From Bradyrhizobium sp. 139 (GTDB lineage: Bacteria > Pseudomonadota > Alphaproteobacteria > Rhizobiales > Xanthobacteraceae): a DNA stretch of 64,000 bases. The notes beneath the pieces were generated by a model. It was not told the origin of the DNA. It did no database searches and saw only the letters and a program-made list of their open reading frames with translations. The number at the start of each line of letters is the position of its first letter. Within the stretch, counting starts at the first letter, position 1. This document shows, piece after piece, positions 32,809 to 41,177 of the stretch. A program made the position numbers and the translations under genes. Location of the stretch: assembly GCF_023074175.1 (NCBI RefSeq), contig NZ_JADPKS010000107.1, positions 186,001-250,000 of the forward strand. Reading direction: 5' to 3'.

Positions 32809-33552
32809 TCATCCTCGCCGCCTGGATGCGCGCCGGCCCGGATGGTGCTCGCCCTGCGGATCGCGAAATTCGCTGCGATGGCCGCGCCGGTCCTCAGCAT
32901 TGAAGCGCCGTCGCTTCTCGGGCGAGCCGAAGGCCTTGATCACCTTCCTGCCATTGACCTTCTTGATGACGTAGCCGCCCTCGGTCATCGAGAACGGTGC
33001 CTTCAGCGTCCCCTTGTGGTCGAACTTGGTGCCCTGGGGATGCTCGAACGGTTCGAACCAGGATGGATAGACGAAGTTCGACATCTCAAAGCGGGCGACG
33101 ACGAAGGAATCCTCCTCCACGGCATCGCACATCTCATAGGCATATTGAGTGTTGGGATTCTTGTCGGCCCAGAGATTGGCCATGGGGTCGAGCACCATCT
33201 CGAACAACTCGTGCGAGGCCGCTACGCTGACCGGCTCCTCGCCGAGCGCCTTGACGAAGATCTTCGAGATCGGCTGGCCGCGATGGGTCAGCTCGTGGCG
33301 ACCAAGCATGTTCTTGTGCGAGGCATCGTCGAAATAGACCAGCTGCCAGTCGGTGGCCTTCGGCTTCCTGGTGACATAGAGATCGACCGGATAGCCCCAC
33401 ACCGGCAGGAAATGCTTGTCGTAGCATTTCTGCAGCGCCGCGGTGAGCTTGCTCATCATGCGGCCGCTGATCGTCTCCTCCGTGTAGTTGATGCAGGCAA
33501 TCCGGACCGGCTTTAGGGACCTGCCGAGCAGCGCACGTCTCGCCTTCTTCAT
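32809..33552 (-). CDS. Unknown protein with two His-Glu-Leu motifs
   Basis: ATG at 33552 (MKKARRALLG) gives 247 residues; further upstream the frame is low-complexity Arg-rich and looks non-coding. It contains GRHELTHRG and ASHELFEMVLDPMANLW. The latter resembles a SHExxEMxxDP pattern that I associate with uncharacterised metal-dependent proteins. The C-terminal 30 residues are Arg/Gly-rich. Function unknown; a metallohydrolase is possible but not shown. Confidence 0.7.
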   Translation of the reverse strand: MKKARRALLGRSLKPVRIACINYTEETISGRMMSKLTAALQKCYDKHFLPVWGYPVDLYVTRKPKATDWQLVYFDDASHKNMLGRHELTHRGQPISKIFVKALGEEPVSVAASHELFEMVLDPMANLWADKNPNTQYAYEMCDAVEEDSFVVARFEMSNFVYPSWFEPFEHPQGTKFDHKGTLKAPFSMTEGGYVIKKVNGRKVIKAFGSPEKRRRFNAEDRRGHRSEFRDPQGEHHPGRRASRRRG

Positions 33553-33649
33553 GGAAATCACCGTGCAAAAGGGAAGCTGAAATGCGTTCAGCCTAACACG
33601 AATGCGCCGCACACGGCAGGGATGTATTCCAACGCCCCGCGCTGTACGT

Positions 33650-34522
33650 CTAGACACGCCGGTTGACGACGAATACCGCCGCCGCGCACATCGCCATGCC
33701 GGCGATCGCCAGCGCATCGAGCTTCTCCCCGAACAGCAGATAGGCCATCAGCGCGGTGACAGCGGGCACCAGATAGAACAGGGTCGCAACCGAGGTCGCC
33801 GCAGCGTGGCGGATCAGCCAATACAGCAGTCCGATCGATCCGATCGAGAGCGCTACGGCGAGCCAGCCAAGCGCGAGCACGAACTCCCGCGTCCAGTGCA
33901 CGACGCGGTCCTCGAACAGGAAGGCGCCGGCCGCGAAGAAGGCGGTGACGGCCACATATTGCACGAGATTGCCGGCGCGCCAGTCAATGTGGTTGCAGTA
34001 GCGGCGCTGGTAGAGCGTGCCGAGCGTGATGCTGATCAGCGCGACCACCGAGGCCAGCCAGCCGAGCCCGGCTTCGCCGGTCATCGGACGGCCGTGCAGG
34101 ATCAGCACCACGCCGCCGAGCCCAAGCACGAGCCCCGCCCATTGCACCGGCGTCACCTTCTCGCCAAGCCAGCGGTTGGCGATAGTCGAGGTCAGGATCG
34201 GCTGAAGGCCCGGAATCAGAGCGGAGAGCCCGGCAGGGATCGAATGCGCGATCGCAATCGCAGTGCCGCCGAGATAGAAGCCATGGACGAGGATGCCGGC
34301 AACAGCGCTGTGCGCGATGTCAATGCGGTCCGGCCATTTCGGTTGCGCAATGCCTGCGATGATCGCCATCAGGCCGACCACGATCGCCATGCGAATGGCA
34401 AGATAGGTCAAGGGATCCGCGTTGTTGATGACGTATTTGGTGCCGATGAATCCGGTGCTCCAGAGCACGACGAACAGGATCGGCGCGGCGCGGGCGGTCA
34501 GGGCTTCTTGATTATGGCTCAT
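33650..34522 (-). CDS. EamA/DMT-family transporter
   Basis: A 290-residue protein with ten membrane spans in two EamA halves (FVVLWSTGFIGTKYV at the first; WLASVVALISITLGTLYQRRY opening the second). Family members export amino acids or metabolites. ATG at 34522 is chosen; one 12 bases earlier is equally possible. Single gene, substrate unknown. Confidence 0.9.
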   Translation of the reverse strand: MSHNQEALTARAAPILFVVLWSTGFIGTKYVINNADPLTYLAIRMAIVVGLMAIIAGIAQPKWPDRIDIAHSAVAGILVHGFYLGGTAIAIAHSIPAGLSALIPGLQPILTSTIANRWLGEKVTPVQWAGLVLGLGGVVLILHGRPMTGEAGLGWLASVVALISITLGTLYQRRYCNHIDWRAGNLVQYVAVTAFFAAGAFLFEDRVVHWTREFVLALGWLAVALSIGSIGLLYWLIRHAAATSVATLFYLVPAVTALMAYLLFGEKLDALAIAGMAMCAAAVFVVNRRV

Positions 34523-34629
34523 TGCCGCCCTCATTGCCCCACCGGGGCCTATGCGGCAATGCGAATTTCGGCGAGTTTCGCCTTGGCGATGCTGCGCTGC
34601 GACAGACGGCGGCGGTTCAGCTCAGCCGC

Positions 34630-35076
34630 TCACCATTCGTCCGGGCAGGGGTCGATGATCTTCCAGAGCTCGACCCCGTTCTTGATCTTCTTCATGTCGG
34701 TGGTCAGCCCGCCATTGCGGCGAATCCAGTCCTTCACCTTGTCGGGATAATAGGACATCAGATCGGACGTCCCCTCCGCGCTGGTGACCTTGATGCCGAA
34801 GGTGAAGGCCTTGTCGTAATAGGCTTGGTGAAAGCCGAGGCTGGCGCGCGGCGTTACGCAGATCTTGTTCATCGGCACCATGCCAAGCACCAGGGTGCAG
34901 GCCGAGTTGCAGATACCGTCGATGATGACGCGCTCACCCTTCTCGCGGACGCGCTTGTATTTGGTCTTGTACTCCTCGACGTAGCCGCCGTGGTCGCGGG
35001 TGATGTGCAGCTCGGCGCGCGCCGGCGCGGCGGCGGCGACGGAGAGCAACAGCAGGCTCAAAGGCGTGATGCGCAT
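34630..35076 (-). CDS. Small exported ClpP-like protein
   Basis: ATG at 35076 gives a signal peptide (MRITPLSLLLLSVAAAA, cut near ARA-E) and 148 residues. GICNSACTLVLGMVP resembles the nucleophile/oxyanion region of periplasmic ClpP/crotonase-like proteases, and LGFHQAYY would hold the His. The length is shorter than ClpP (about 190). Proteolytic activity is inference. The 302-base gap between this gene and 35379 shows no gene. Confidence 0.68.
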   Translation of the reverse strand: MRITPLSLLLLSVAAAAPARAELHITRDHGGYVEEYKTKYKRVREKGERVIIDGICNSACTLVLGMVPMNKICVTPRASLGFHQAYYDKAFTFGIKVTSAEGTSDLMSYYPDKVKDWIRRNGGLTTDMKKIKNGVELWKIIDPCPDEW

Positions 35077-35378
35077 GGCGGCGTGATGGCGAAAGCCTTC
35101 AGGAATGGACCGGCCTCGAGGGACCCGCAGGGTTGATCCTTGGGGCCGGCGACAGGATTCTTTAGCGAATTCTCTTTGGCCATACTTGTGTGGGGAATTC
35201 GTTAAGCATCCCGAAAAGGCCAAAAATGGGCAGCCTTCGACCCACCTCCGGCAATTCTGTCACACCCACCCGGGAATCTGCGGGATTGGCCCCAATTTCC
35301 GGGCCCCGGACGGGTGTCCCGGCGGCCCGAAATGGCTATAAAGACCTGACCTATTCGCGCGGGTTCCGGAGAATCGAA

Positions 35379-35642
35379 ATGAGCACGTTGAAGCTTGTAG
35401 CCGCGGTTGTTGCCCTGTCGGCCGCAATCCTCGCCCCCAGCCTTGCGGAGGCGCGGGGACATCACCGGTACCACCGCTCCTACGCCAACCCGCTGCCCTA
35501 CCCGATCAGCTATGTGCACAATTACGGCCCCGGCATCGCCCCCGGGACCTTCGCCTTTTACGATGGCCCGTCGACCAACCACTGCTATCAGAGCGCAGCG
35601 GCCTATGTCGGCCAGGACCGCCGCCGGCACCCCTGCTACTGA
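35379..35642 (+). CDS. Small exported His/Tyr/Pro-rich protein
   Basis: ATG at 35379, 87 residues. Signal peptide MSTLKLVAAVVALSAAILA cut near AEA-R. The mature part is rich in His, Tyr, Pro and Arg with two Cys (NHCYQS, HPCY). Unknown function; resembles other short exported proteins in this window. A CCCCGC/GCGGGG hairpin (35649-35668) follows and may terminate both this gene and the remnant beyond it. Confidence 0.7.
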   Translation: MSTLKLVAAVVALSAAILAPSLAEARGHHRYHRSYANPLPYPISYVHNYGPGIAPGTFAFYDGPSTNHCYQSAAAYVGQDRRRHPCY

Positions 35643-35673
35643 GGGGGGCCCCGCGCCCTCTTGCGGGGTGCAG

Positions 35674-35986
35674 CTATTTGGCGGCGCCCGACAGCAGGAA
35701 TTGCTTCTCGATCTCGTAGACCGGCAGCTTGACGAGGTCCTTGCCGACCTCGCCTTGGAGCGCCTTGCGTACCACGTCCGAATAATCGGCGCGGATGATG
35801 CGGAGCGCGCGCGGTGAGGCCACCATCGTCAGCGCCGAGGTCTTGCCCGCGCTGATGGCCGCGTCGAGCCGGCCGGCGGGTGTGGAGGTTCGGAAACATC
35901 TCGTTGCCGAGATTTTCCAGAATAAGCGCCTTGCGCCCGTCGCACACGACCAGCCAGTCACCCTTGTCTATTCTCATCTTGTCCAT
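35674..35986 (-). pseudogene. Host-attachment-family protein, deleted and frameshifted
   Basis: The N-terminal part in one frame reads MDKMRIDKGDWLVVCDG then KALILENLGNEMFPNL, as in Host_attach proteins of rhizobia (about 145 residues). Around 35880 the match jumps to another frame and continues AGRLDAAISAGKTSALTMVA, SPRALRIIRADYSDVVRKAL, VGKDLVKLPVYEIEKQFL to a stop. Roughly 50 central residues are missing. Ribosomes starting at 35986 would read out of frame, so the gene looks dead. Confidence 0.78.
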
Positions 35987-36299
35987 TGCACAGTTCCAAG
36001 CAACCTCGCTGGCCTGCTCTTCGAATTCCTCGAAAGGCTGGCCGCAGCGGCAAGACCAGGGACGAAACCGTGCCGGCGAATTGCGCAGGATCAAGCATGG
36101 CGACGATGTCCTGCGGGGCCCCGCCAACGCAAGCGCAGCATTGGTCACGCGCGCGAACCTGGGACGGTCTGACGGAGCTAAAGGTCAGGCCTGCGGCGAA
36201 CTGGCCGAAGATTCGTTCATCAGCAGTACATTTCCGCTCCGCCACAATTTGATCAGAACAACTTCGGTATCCTGTATTGCGTAAGCGGAGGACGACATC

Positions 36300-36593
36300 A
36301 TGAATCCCAAGATTGGCCTCGCCGCCGCATCCTTGTGCGGTGCCTTGTTCGGTGCCTTGGCGGCATCGCCGGCGGCGTCCGCCATGCCCATCGCGCCCGC
36401 GCCTGCGGCGCCGCAGGTCTCCGACGTCGAGCAGGTCCGCATGGTCTGCGACGCCTGGGGACGCTGTTTCTGGCGCCCGAACTACTATGGGTATTACGGG
36501 CCGCGGCCGTACTACGGCCCCCGATATTATGGCCCGCGCGTTTACGGACCACGCGTTTACGGACCACGCAATTACGGCTATCGCCGCTGGTGA
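36300..36593 (+). CDS. Small exported YGPR-repeat protein
   Basis: ATG at 36300 behind AGCGGAGG, 97 residues. Signal peptide cut near ASA-M (about 28). After a short linker with CDAWGRC, the C-terminal 40 residues are YYGPR / VYGPR repeats, two of them encoded by an exact 15-base duplication (36539-36568 region). It ends YRRW. Structural or surface role is a guess. Confidence 0.75.
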   Translation: MNPKIGLAAASLCGALFGALAASPAASAMPIAPAPAAPQVSDVEQVRMVCDAWGRCFWRPNYYGYYGPRPYYGPRYYGPRVYGPRVYGPRNYGYRRW

Positions 36594-36600
36594 TTTCTGG

Positions 36601-36626
36601 AGGGGCCCTCGGGGCCCCTTCGCTTT
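36601..36626 (+). terminator. Rho-independent terminator
   Basis: AGGGGCCC / GGGCCCCT, an eight-base stem with a three-base loop, followed by TCGCTTTT, 8 bases after the stop of the YGPR-repeat gene. Confidence 0.75.
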
Positions 36627-36681
36627 TGCGGGATCATGTACTGCGATGCGCGGTCGCGGTTGGCCTGGAGCCATTCCAAAA

Positions 36682-36695
36682 TTGATCTGGATCAA
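36682..36695. promoter_or_regulatory. Perfect FNR/FixK-type box
   Basis: TTGATCTGGATCAA has the TTGAT-N4-ATCAA form with no mismatch, as bound by FixK/FNR regulators in low oxygen. It lies in the 36594-37049 gap, where I find no confident gene. The only open frame placed to use it is 52 codons (36730-36888); the AraC gene starts 354 bases further on. Confidence 0.55.
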
Positions 36696-37049
36696 GAATG
36701 AAATCCGCACTGCCCGTCATTCTGCGTTGATGGCGGATTTCTTCGTTTTCCAATACCCCCAGACGGGCATGAATGTGCAGACGCACCTTGAGAAGCAGCC
36801 AGGCTTGAACGGCGGAGCCTTGAGCCCTTTGCCTGTCCGGCCTGCACGCGGCTCCATTTCATCGACCTCACCACCGGCCAACCGATGAGCCGAGACCGTT
36901 GACGGTGACATCGATCTAGCCCGCCTCTTGGCATGATGTCCGCAATACTACTGCCCGGAATCCGGTTTACTGAATCGTGATGTTTCGCCATTGATGGCGA
37001 TGTTAACGACGTTCATTTAATTGTCACATTGCAGCATCCGGCAGACGCC

Positions 37050-37994
37050 ATGTTCTTTGACGCTCTCGCCCCCTCCTCCGCTCTCCAGTTGATCCGGTTT
37101 GCCGATGTCGACGCGTTTCGGCCGGCCGAGTCGATGGAAGATGCCCGCAGCATTCCGCTCGACGTTGCCAATTTCGCCGCGGCGCGCGCGGTCGTGAATC
37201 TGCCGGGGTGCCGGATCATCGTGGCGCGGTCGTTTGCGCGGATTCTCGATACCGCCTATCGCGCACCGGGCGGCATGGTGATCCTGCCGATGAATGACGA
37301 TCTGCGGGCCAGTTCGAGCGGGATAGATCTCGACTCGCGCCTTTTCATCGCCTTGCGCGGCAATCATCATTGCCATTTCGTCGAGCATCAGACCAATTAC
37401 CACGCGCTGATCGCGTTCTCCCCCGCGCTCAGGGATCGCGGCTGGTTCGATCGCGCCGATGCATTGCGGGTTTGCATCGCAGATCCCGTGGCGCAGCTCT
37501 ACGCGCGTCAACTTGTTCTCGACATCCTGCGGACCGCGTCCGTAGAGCCGCACATGTTCGAAACCACAGAGGTCGCCGCGCACCTCCAGGAGGGCCTGCT
37601 GCTCGCCTTGGACGACCTGTTTCAAATTGACCCGTCATCTGATCGTAGCGCCCCGAATGCGGGCGTGCGATCGGCCAGGCTGGTGCAGCAGATCGACGAT
37701 TACGTCGCAGCCTATCCGACCGCTCCGATCTATACGGCCGATCTGGCCGGCGAATTCGGCGTCTCGGTCCGGACGCTCGGCGGCGCGGTGAGCAAGGTGC
37801 GCGGCATGAGCCCGCATCAATACATCCGCCTGAAGCGGCTGTGGGCCACACGCTCGCGGCTCCTCAAGGGCGGCGGCGCGACAGTTGCCACATGCGCACG
37901 CGCCCAGGGATTTCATCACCTCGGCGAGTTTGCCGCTGCCTACCGCGCAACCTTCCACGAAGCGCCCTCCGACACGCTGGCACGGGCAAGCTGA
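37050..37994 (+). CDS. AraC-family transcriptional regulator
   Basis: 314 residues from ATG at 37050 (a TTG at 37029 is possible). The C-terminal 100 residues carry the two AraC helix-turn-helix motifs: IYTADLAGEFGVSVRTLGGAV and ATCARAQGFHHLGEFAAAYRATFHEAPSD, with SPHQYIRLKRL between. The N-terminal 200 residues are the effector/dimerisation part, no named domain. Target unknown. A hairpin with T-run follows at 38095-38123. Confidence 0.9.
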   Translation: MFFDALAPSSALQLIRFADVDAFRPAESMEDARSIPLDVANFAAARAVVNLPGCRIIVARSFARILDTAYRAPGGMVILPMNDDLRASSSGIDLDSRLFIALRGNHHCHFVEHQTNYHALIAFSPALRDRGWFDRADALRVCIADPVAQLYARQLVLDILRTASVEPHMFETTEVAAHLQEGLLLALDDLFQIDPSSDRSAPNAGVRSARLVQQIDDYVAAYPTAPIYTADLAGEFGVSVRTLGGAVSKVRGMSPHQYIRLKRLWATRSRLLKGGGATVATCARAQGFHHLGEFAAAYRATFHEAPSDTLARAS

Positions 37995-38094
37995 CATCAA
38001 AGGCGTAGCGCCGATTGCCCGACCTTGGGCTCGCGCGTCGGGCCGCGGTGGAACAAGTTCCTTCGAACCACGCTACCAAGTCCGAACAGGAAGC

Positions 38095-38123
38095 ACCCCG
38101 CGCATCCCACACGCGGGGTTTTT
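38095..38123 (+). terminator. Rho-independent terminator
   Basis: ACCCCGCG / CGCGGGGT, an eight-base stem with a nine-base loop and a five-T run. It is 100 bases after the AraC stop, which leaves room for a structured leader or small RNA in front of it. The rest of the 37995-38302 gap shows no gene. Confidence 0.75.
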
Positions 38124-38302
38124 CTCGCCGTCAATGAAGTGGTTCAGGGAAAAGATTGTCCACAGCCGCACAATCTCTATCAGGCGAAAAAAAGCAGCCC
38201 GACGGCCTCCAGATCAACCTCGGTCCGAATGCACTGAAGATCCAGGATAAATAGAGGGGACTCGCGGATTGCGTCGGCCGGACCTCGGCTCTGGACACAG
38301 TT

Positions 38303-38379
38303 TGGCGCGCTCGGAAGGATTCGAACCTCCGGCCCTCGGAATCGAAATCCGATGCTCTATCCAGCTGAGCTACGAGCGC
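38303..38379 (-). tRNA. tRNA-Arg (anticodon TCG)
   Basis: On the minus strand a complete cloverleaf folds. Acceptor GCGCTCG pairs with CGAGCGC; D-arm GCTC..GAGC; anticodon stem TCGGA/TCCGA with loop TTTCGAT, giving anticodon TCG; T-arm GGAGG TTCGAAT CCTTC (one G-U). The discriminator base is G and CCA is encoded. It reads CGA codons. No neighbouring tRNA genes, and no integrase or attachment duplication was seen. Confidence 0.97.
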
Positions 38380-38529
38380 CCCGGCCCGGGTATTGGGCCG
38401 CAACCGAGAAGCGCCGGACCGCTACTGGCAAGCCAGCACACCCGGCGACGTTCGGATCGGTTCGAATTAGCAGAGAGACTGACCAATAAAAAGCCCTCCC
38501 TGCCATCATCGAGGCGGTCAGAAGCGCTT

Positions 38530-39063
38530 TCACCAGGTCGTGTTGAAGAGACCGAAATGAGGCTGCTGCGCCACCAGCATCATCGGCCGGGCCTGCTGCG
38601 GCGCCGGATGGGTCCTCGCCACCTTGCGCTTGGGCTGATTCTGGATCTGGGGAGTCTGGGCCTGAGGAAGTGGAGCCTGCGCTTGGACTTGCAGCTTGGT
38701 CTCGGTCTTCCTGGCCGCAGCGGCATCGGCCTTTGGGGCCGGCGTAAACTGGGCGAAGGTCTCGCGCACCCGCGTCTTGGCCGACAGCTCGGCCAAAGCC
38801 GGCGACATGCTCGCCTGCACCGGCGGCTGAGGCGCAACGACCGCGGCGGTCGTCACAGCGGGTGCGGCAATCGTCGGCTGGCTGGTGTCGAGCACGACAC
38901 GCTCAGGCAAATGGCGATCGGACCGGATCCGGATCAGGGGCTGATCGTTGCTTGCGGTGGCAATGGCCTGTGCGACCGGTTGCGATGGCAGAACGTAATC
39001 CGCCGCGAACAGCAGTGCGAGCAAGGCTCCACCGACAAAAACGAAGTACCGAAAAATGGGCAT
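38530..39063 (-). CDS. Membrane-anchored Pro/Ala/Gln-rich protein
   Basis: ATG at 39063 (MPIFRYFVFVGGALLALLF) gives 177 residues with one N-terminal membrane segment. The rest is low-complexity and Ala/Pro/Gln-rich (QAPLPQAQTPQIQNQPKRK). Cytoplasm-to-periplasm anchor of unknown role; longer upstream starts add Arg-rich sequence unlikely to be coding. Confidence 0.65.
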   Translation of the reverse strand: MPIFRYFVFVGGALLALLFAADYVLPSQPVAQAIATASNDQPLIRIRSDRHLPERVVLDTSQPTIAAPAVTTAAVVAPQPPVQASMSPALAELSAKTRVRETFAQFTPAPKADAAAARKTETKLQVQAQAPLPQAQTPQIQNQPKRKVARTHPAPQQARPMMLVAQQPHFGLFNTTW

Positions 39064-39224
39064 TGGCCGCGCTCCGCCCCACGCATCCCCGCGTGGACTC
39101 TTCGCCTTAAACAGGCGACTTTCTAATTGGTTCCTGCACCCGGCCCTTGGTTCAAATGGCAACCCAAGTTTTTGGGCCAAGACCCCAGGGCAGTAACTTT
39201 TCCGCTACCGGAAAATGCCGTCCA

Positions 39225-39863
39225 TTATGTGCGCTGCGCAGCGACCAGCGAACACTTCGCCTGATCGCCGTTAACGTTGATGAAGCCGACGGGGATACGC
39301 GCAAAGGTCTTGCGGCTTTTCATCGTTACCGTGTCGGCAAGCACGCGGCTGCGGTCAGTGAGATGACTGCCATCACGCCGCGTGAACGCGCAGACGATCT
39401 CCAGATCCTTTACGGCATAGTCATTGTCGTTTCGCAGCGTGAACGTCACCAGCGCCTTCGAGCCGAGCCCGCCGCGGCGCCAGGTCTGCGATGAGATTTT
39501 GAGGCGATCGAGTTCTGCCGCAGCTGGAGCCTGGGCTTCGGCAATCGGCGAAACCGCCGCCGCGGCATTGCCCGGTGGTGCGGGTTCGATCGCGGCCACA
39601 TCAGACTTCACCGGGCCAGACTTCACCGGCTCGGCGCTGTTGCCTTTGGAGAGCGGCAGCAGCATCCAGACTCCGCAGCCGACGATGATCGCCGCCAGCA
39701 GCCAGAGCAGGCTTCGGCCAAACGAGACGCTGGCGATCGTCACGGCCCGCGCCAGGCGCTCGCCGCTCCCGGCGAAACGTCCCAATCCGATCCGGTCAAA
39801 CCTGGCGTTCATGATTGCATCACCGATCGCGGCCGAAGCTCGTTCGACGACAGCCTCGGCCAC
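39225..39863 (-). CDS. Single-pass membrane protein with FxLYD-like domain
   Basis: 212 residues from GTG at 39863, or 195 from ATG at 39812. One membrane segment (SLLWLLAAIIVGCGVWMLLPL), an Ala/Pro linker, then about 80 residues resembling an Ig-like/FxLYD fold (ALVTFTLRNDNDYAVKDLEI, KTFARIPVGFIN). Probably displayed in the periplasm. Function unknown. Confidence 0.65.
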   Translation of the reverse strand: MAEAVVERASAAIGDAIMNARFDRIGLGRFAGSGERLARAVTIASVSFGRSLLWLLAAIIVGCGVWMLLPLSKGNSAEPVKSGPVKSDVAAIEPAPPGNAAAAVSPIAEAQAPAAAELDRLKISSQTWRRGGLGSKALVTFTLRNDNDYAVKDLEIVCAFTRRDGSHLTDRSRVLADTVTMKSRKTFARIPVGFINVNGDQAKCSLVAAQRT

Positions 39864-39992
39864 TGCTTACCTTAATCCGGGAGACGAACTAAGGTTCCCG
39901 TGCTGCTGCGAATCGACGGGGACGGTGGCGATCAGCGGCCGGGGCCGCTAACATGCGTTGCAACATCTAAGACCCCGTTGGGAGAAAATGAA

Positions 39993-40379
39993 ATGCCAGT
40001 CGTCGTCACTTGGGATCACGTCCATCTGCGCAGCCCCGATCCGGAGGCCACGGCGGCCTGGCTGCGGGACGTCCTCGGTGGCGAGATCGCGCGCGCACCG
40101 GGACGAATCGACGTGAATCTCGGCGGCGCAAAAATTTTCATCGCGCCGCTCGAGGGCGACAACGCCGTCAACCCGCCGCCGCCGCACCCGCATCAGGGCC
40201 TCGATCATTTCGGTCTCACCGTGAAGGACATCGACGCCGTCGCGGCCGAGATCAAGGCAAAGGGCGTCACCTTCACGCGCGAGCCGACCACGATCCGGCC
40301 CGGCGTGCGCATCTGCTTCATCCGCGGTCCCGAAGGCATCTCCATCGAGCTGCTCGAGCGCGACAGGAAATATACCTGA
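39993..40379 (+). CDS. Glyoxalase/VOC-superfamily protein
   Basis: ATG at 39993 with GGGAGA upstream gives 128 residues, one VOC module. Putative metal ligands: His in WDHVHLRS, His in GLDHFGLTV, Glu in ISIELLERD. Could be a lyase, dioxygenase or resistance protein of the family; substrate not readable. Converges on the next gene across a strong hairpin. Confidence 0.88.
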   Translation: MPVVVTWDHVHLRSPDPEATAAWLRDVLGGEIARAPGRIDVNLGGAKIFIAPLEGDNAVNPPPPHPHQGLDHFGLTVKDIDAVAAEIKAKGVTFTREPTTIRPGVRICFIRGPEGISIELLERDRKYT

Positions 40380-40407
40380 CGCGACGCCGCATCTGACGTC
40401 GACGACA

Positions 40408-40431
40408 AGCCGGGCGTGCTGTCGCCCGGCT
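40408..40431. terminator. Bidirectional hairpin between converging genes
   Basis: AGCCGGGCG / CGCCCGGCT, nine-base perfect stem with a six-base loop, between the stops of the VOC gene (40379) and the minus-strand gene (40430). Confidence 0.6.
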
Positions 40432-41011
40432 AAGTCATGCTGCCGGGCATAAAGCAGCGGATCGCGACGCCCGCGTAGCCGTAGATCGGCCAGACCATGG
40501 TGCGCCCGACCCGGTTCGGCTCCGCGATGACGGCTTCCTCGGGCACGTCGACCCAGACGAGCTCCTGCTGCTTGCCGTCGATCGCATAGTCATAGCGCGG
40601 GACGCGGACACGATAGTGTCCGTCTTTGCTCTCCCAGTCGGTGTCCGAGAGCGCCGAGCCGTCGGCATCGGAGCAGCAAGGCCCCTTGCCGCTGCGCAGG
40701 CCGTCGAACCACGCCTTCAAATCGGCATTGGTGTTGACGAATTGGCCGCGGTCGCGCGCGTGCCCGAAGGGGGCTGCGAGTGCGATCAAGGCCAAGGCGC
40801 AAGCAAGGCTCGCCGCGCTTCGCCAGCGTGTCGCGCCAGTCTGCCGTTGTGTTTCGCAAATCGTGGGACGCACACTGTACAGATGCGGCTCATCGCCGCC
40901 GGAATCGATCCAGTTGCTCACGTTTGTCTTGCTCCAGCACCCCGCAGCCAGTGCAACAATGGCTATGCATTTCGCGGGCCAACTTGATTCGCACCGATGG
41001 CCTCGCGTCAT
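40430..41011 (-). CDS. Exported or membrane-associated protein, unknown function
   Basis: The open frame supports up to 193 residues. A hydrophobic run ACALALIALAAPFGHA (about 75-90) looks like a signal peptide, but no ATG immediately precedes it, so the true start is uncertain (a non-standard start is possible). The mature part (about 105 residues) has GLRSGKGPCCSDADG, VRVPRYDYAIDGKQQ and FMPGSMT. I do not recognise the family. Confidence 0.6.
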   Translation of the reverse strand: MTRGHRCESSWPAKCIAIVALAAGCWSKTNVSNWIDSGGDEPHLYSVRPTICETQRQTGATRWRSAASLACALALIALAAPFGHARDRGQFVNTNADLKAWFDGLRSGKGPCCSDADGSALSDTDWESKDGHYRVRVPRYDYAIDGKQQELVWVDVPEEAVIAEPNRVGRTMVWPIYGYAGVAIRCFMPGSMT

Positions 41012-41177
41012 GATCAGGCCGCCATCGTGGTGTCATGGACAAGCCGGGACAACTACGGCGCGGCGGCAGGCTCGCACGGCCGTCCGGCAAACTGCCGCGT
41101 TGCGCGCGGGAACGCGCTTTGGCATAAAGTTCGACCGGCTACGCCATTGGGCGATGGCGGCCGGCCTGTGGGACGTT

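Noticed and set aside
38303..38379. tRNA-Arg as an integration site for a mobile island
   Set aside because: No integrase gene nearby and no direct repeat of the tRNA 3' end was seen in the window.
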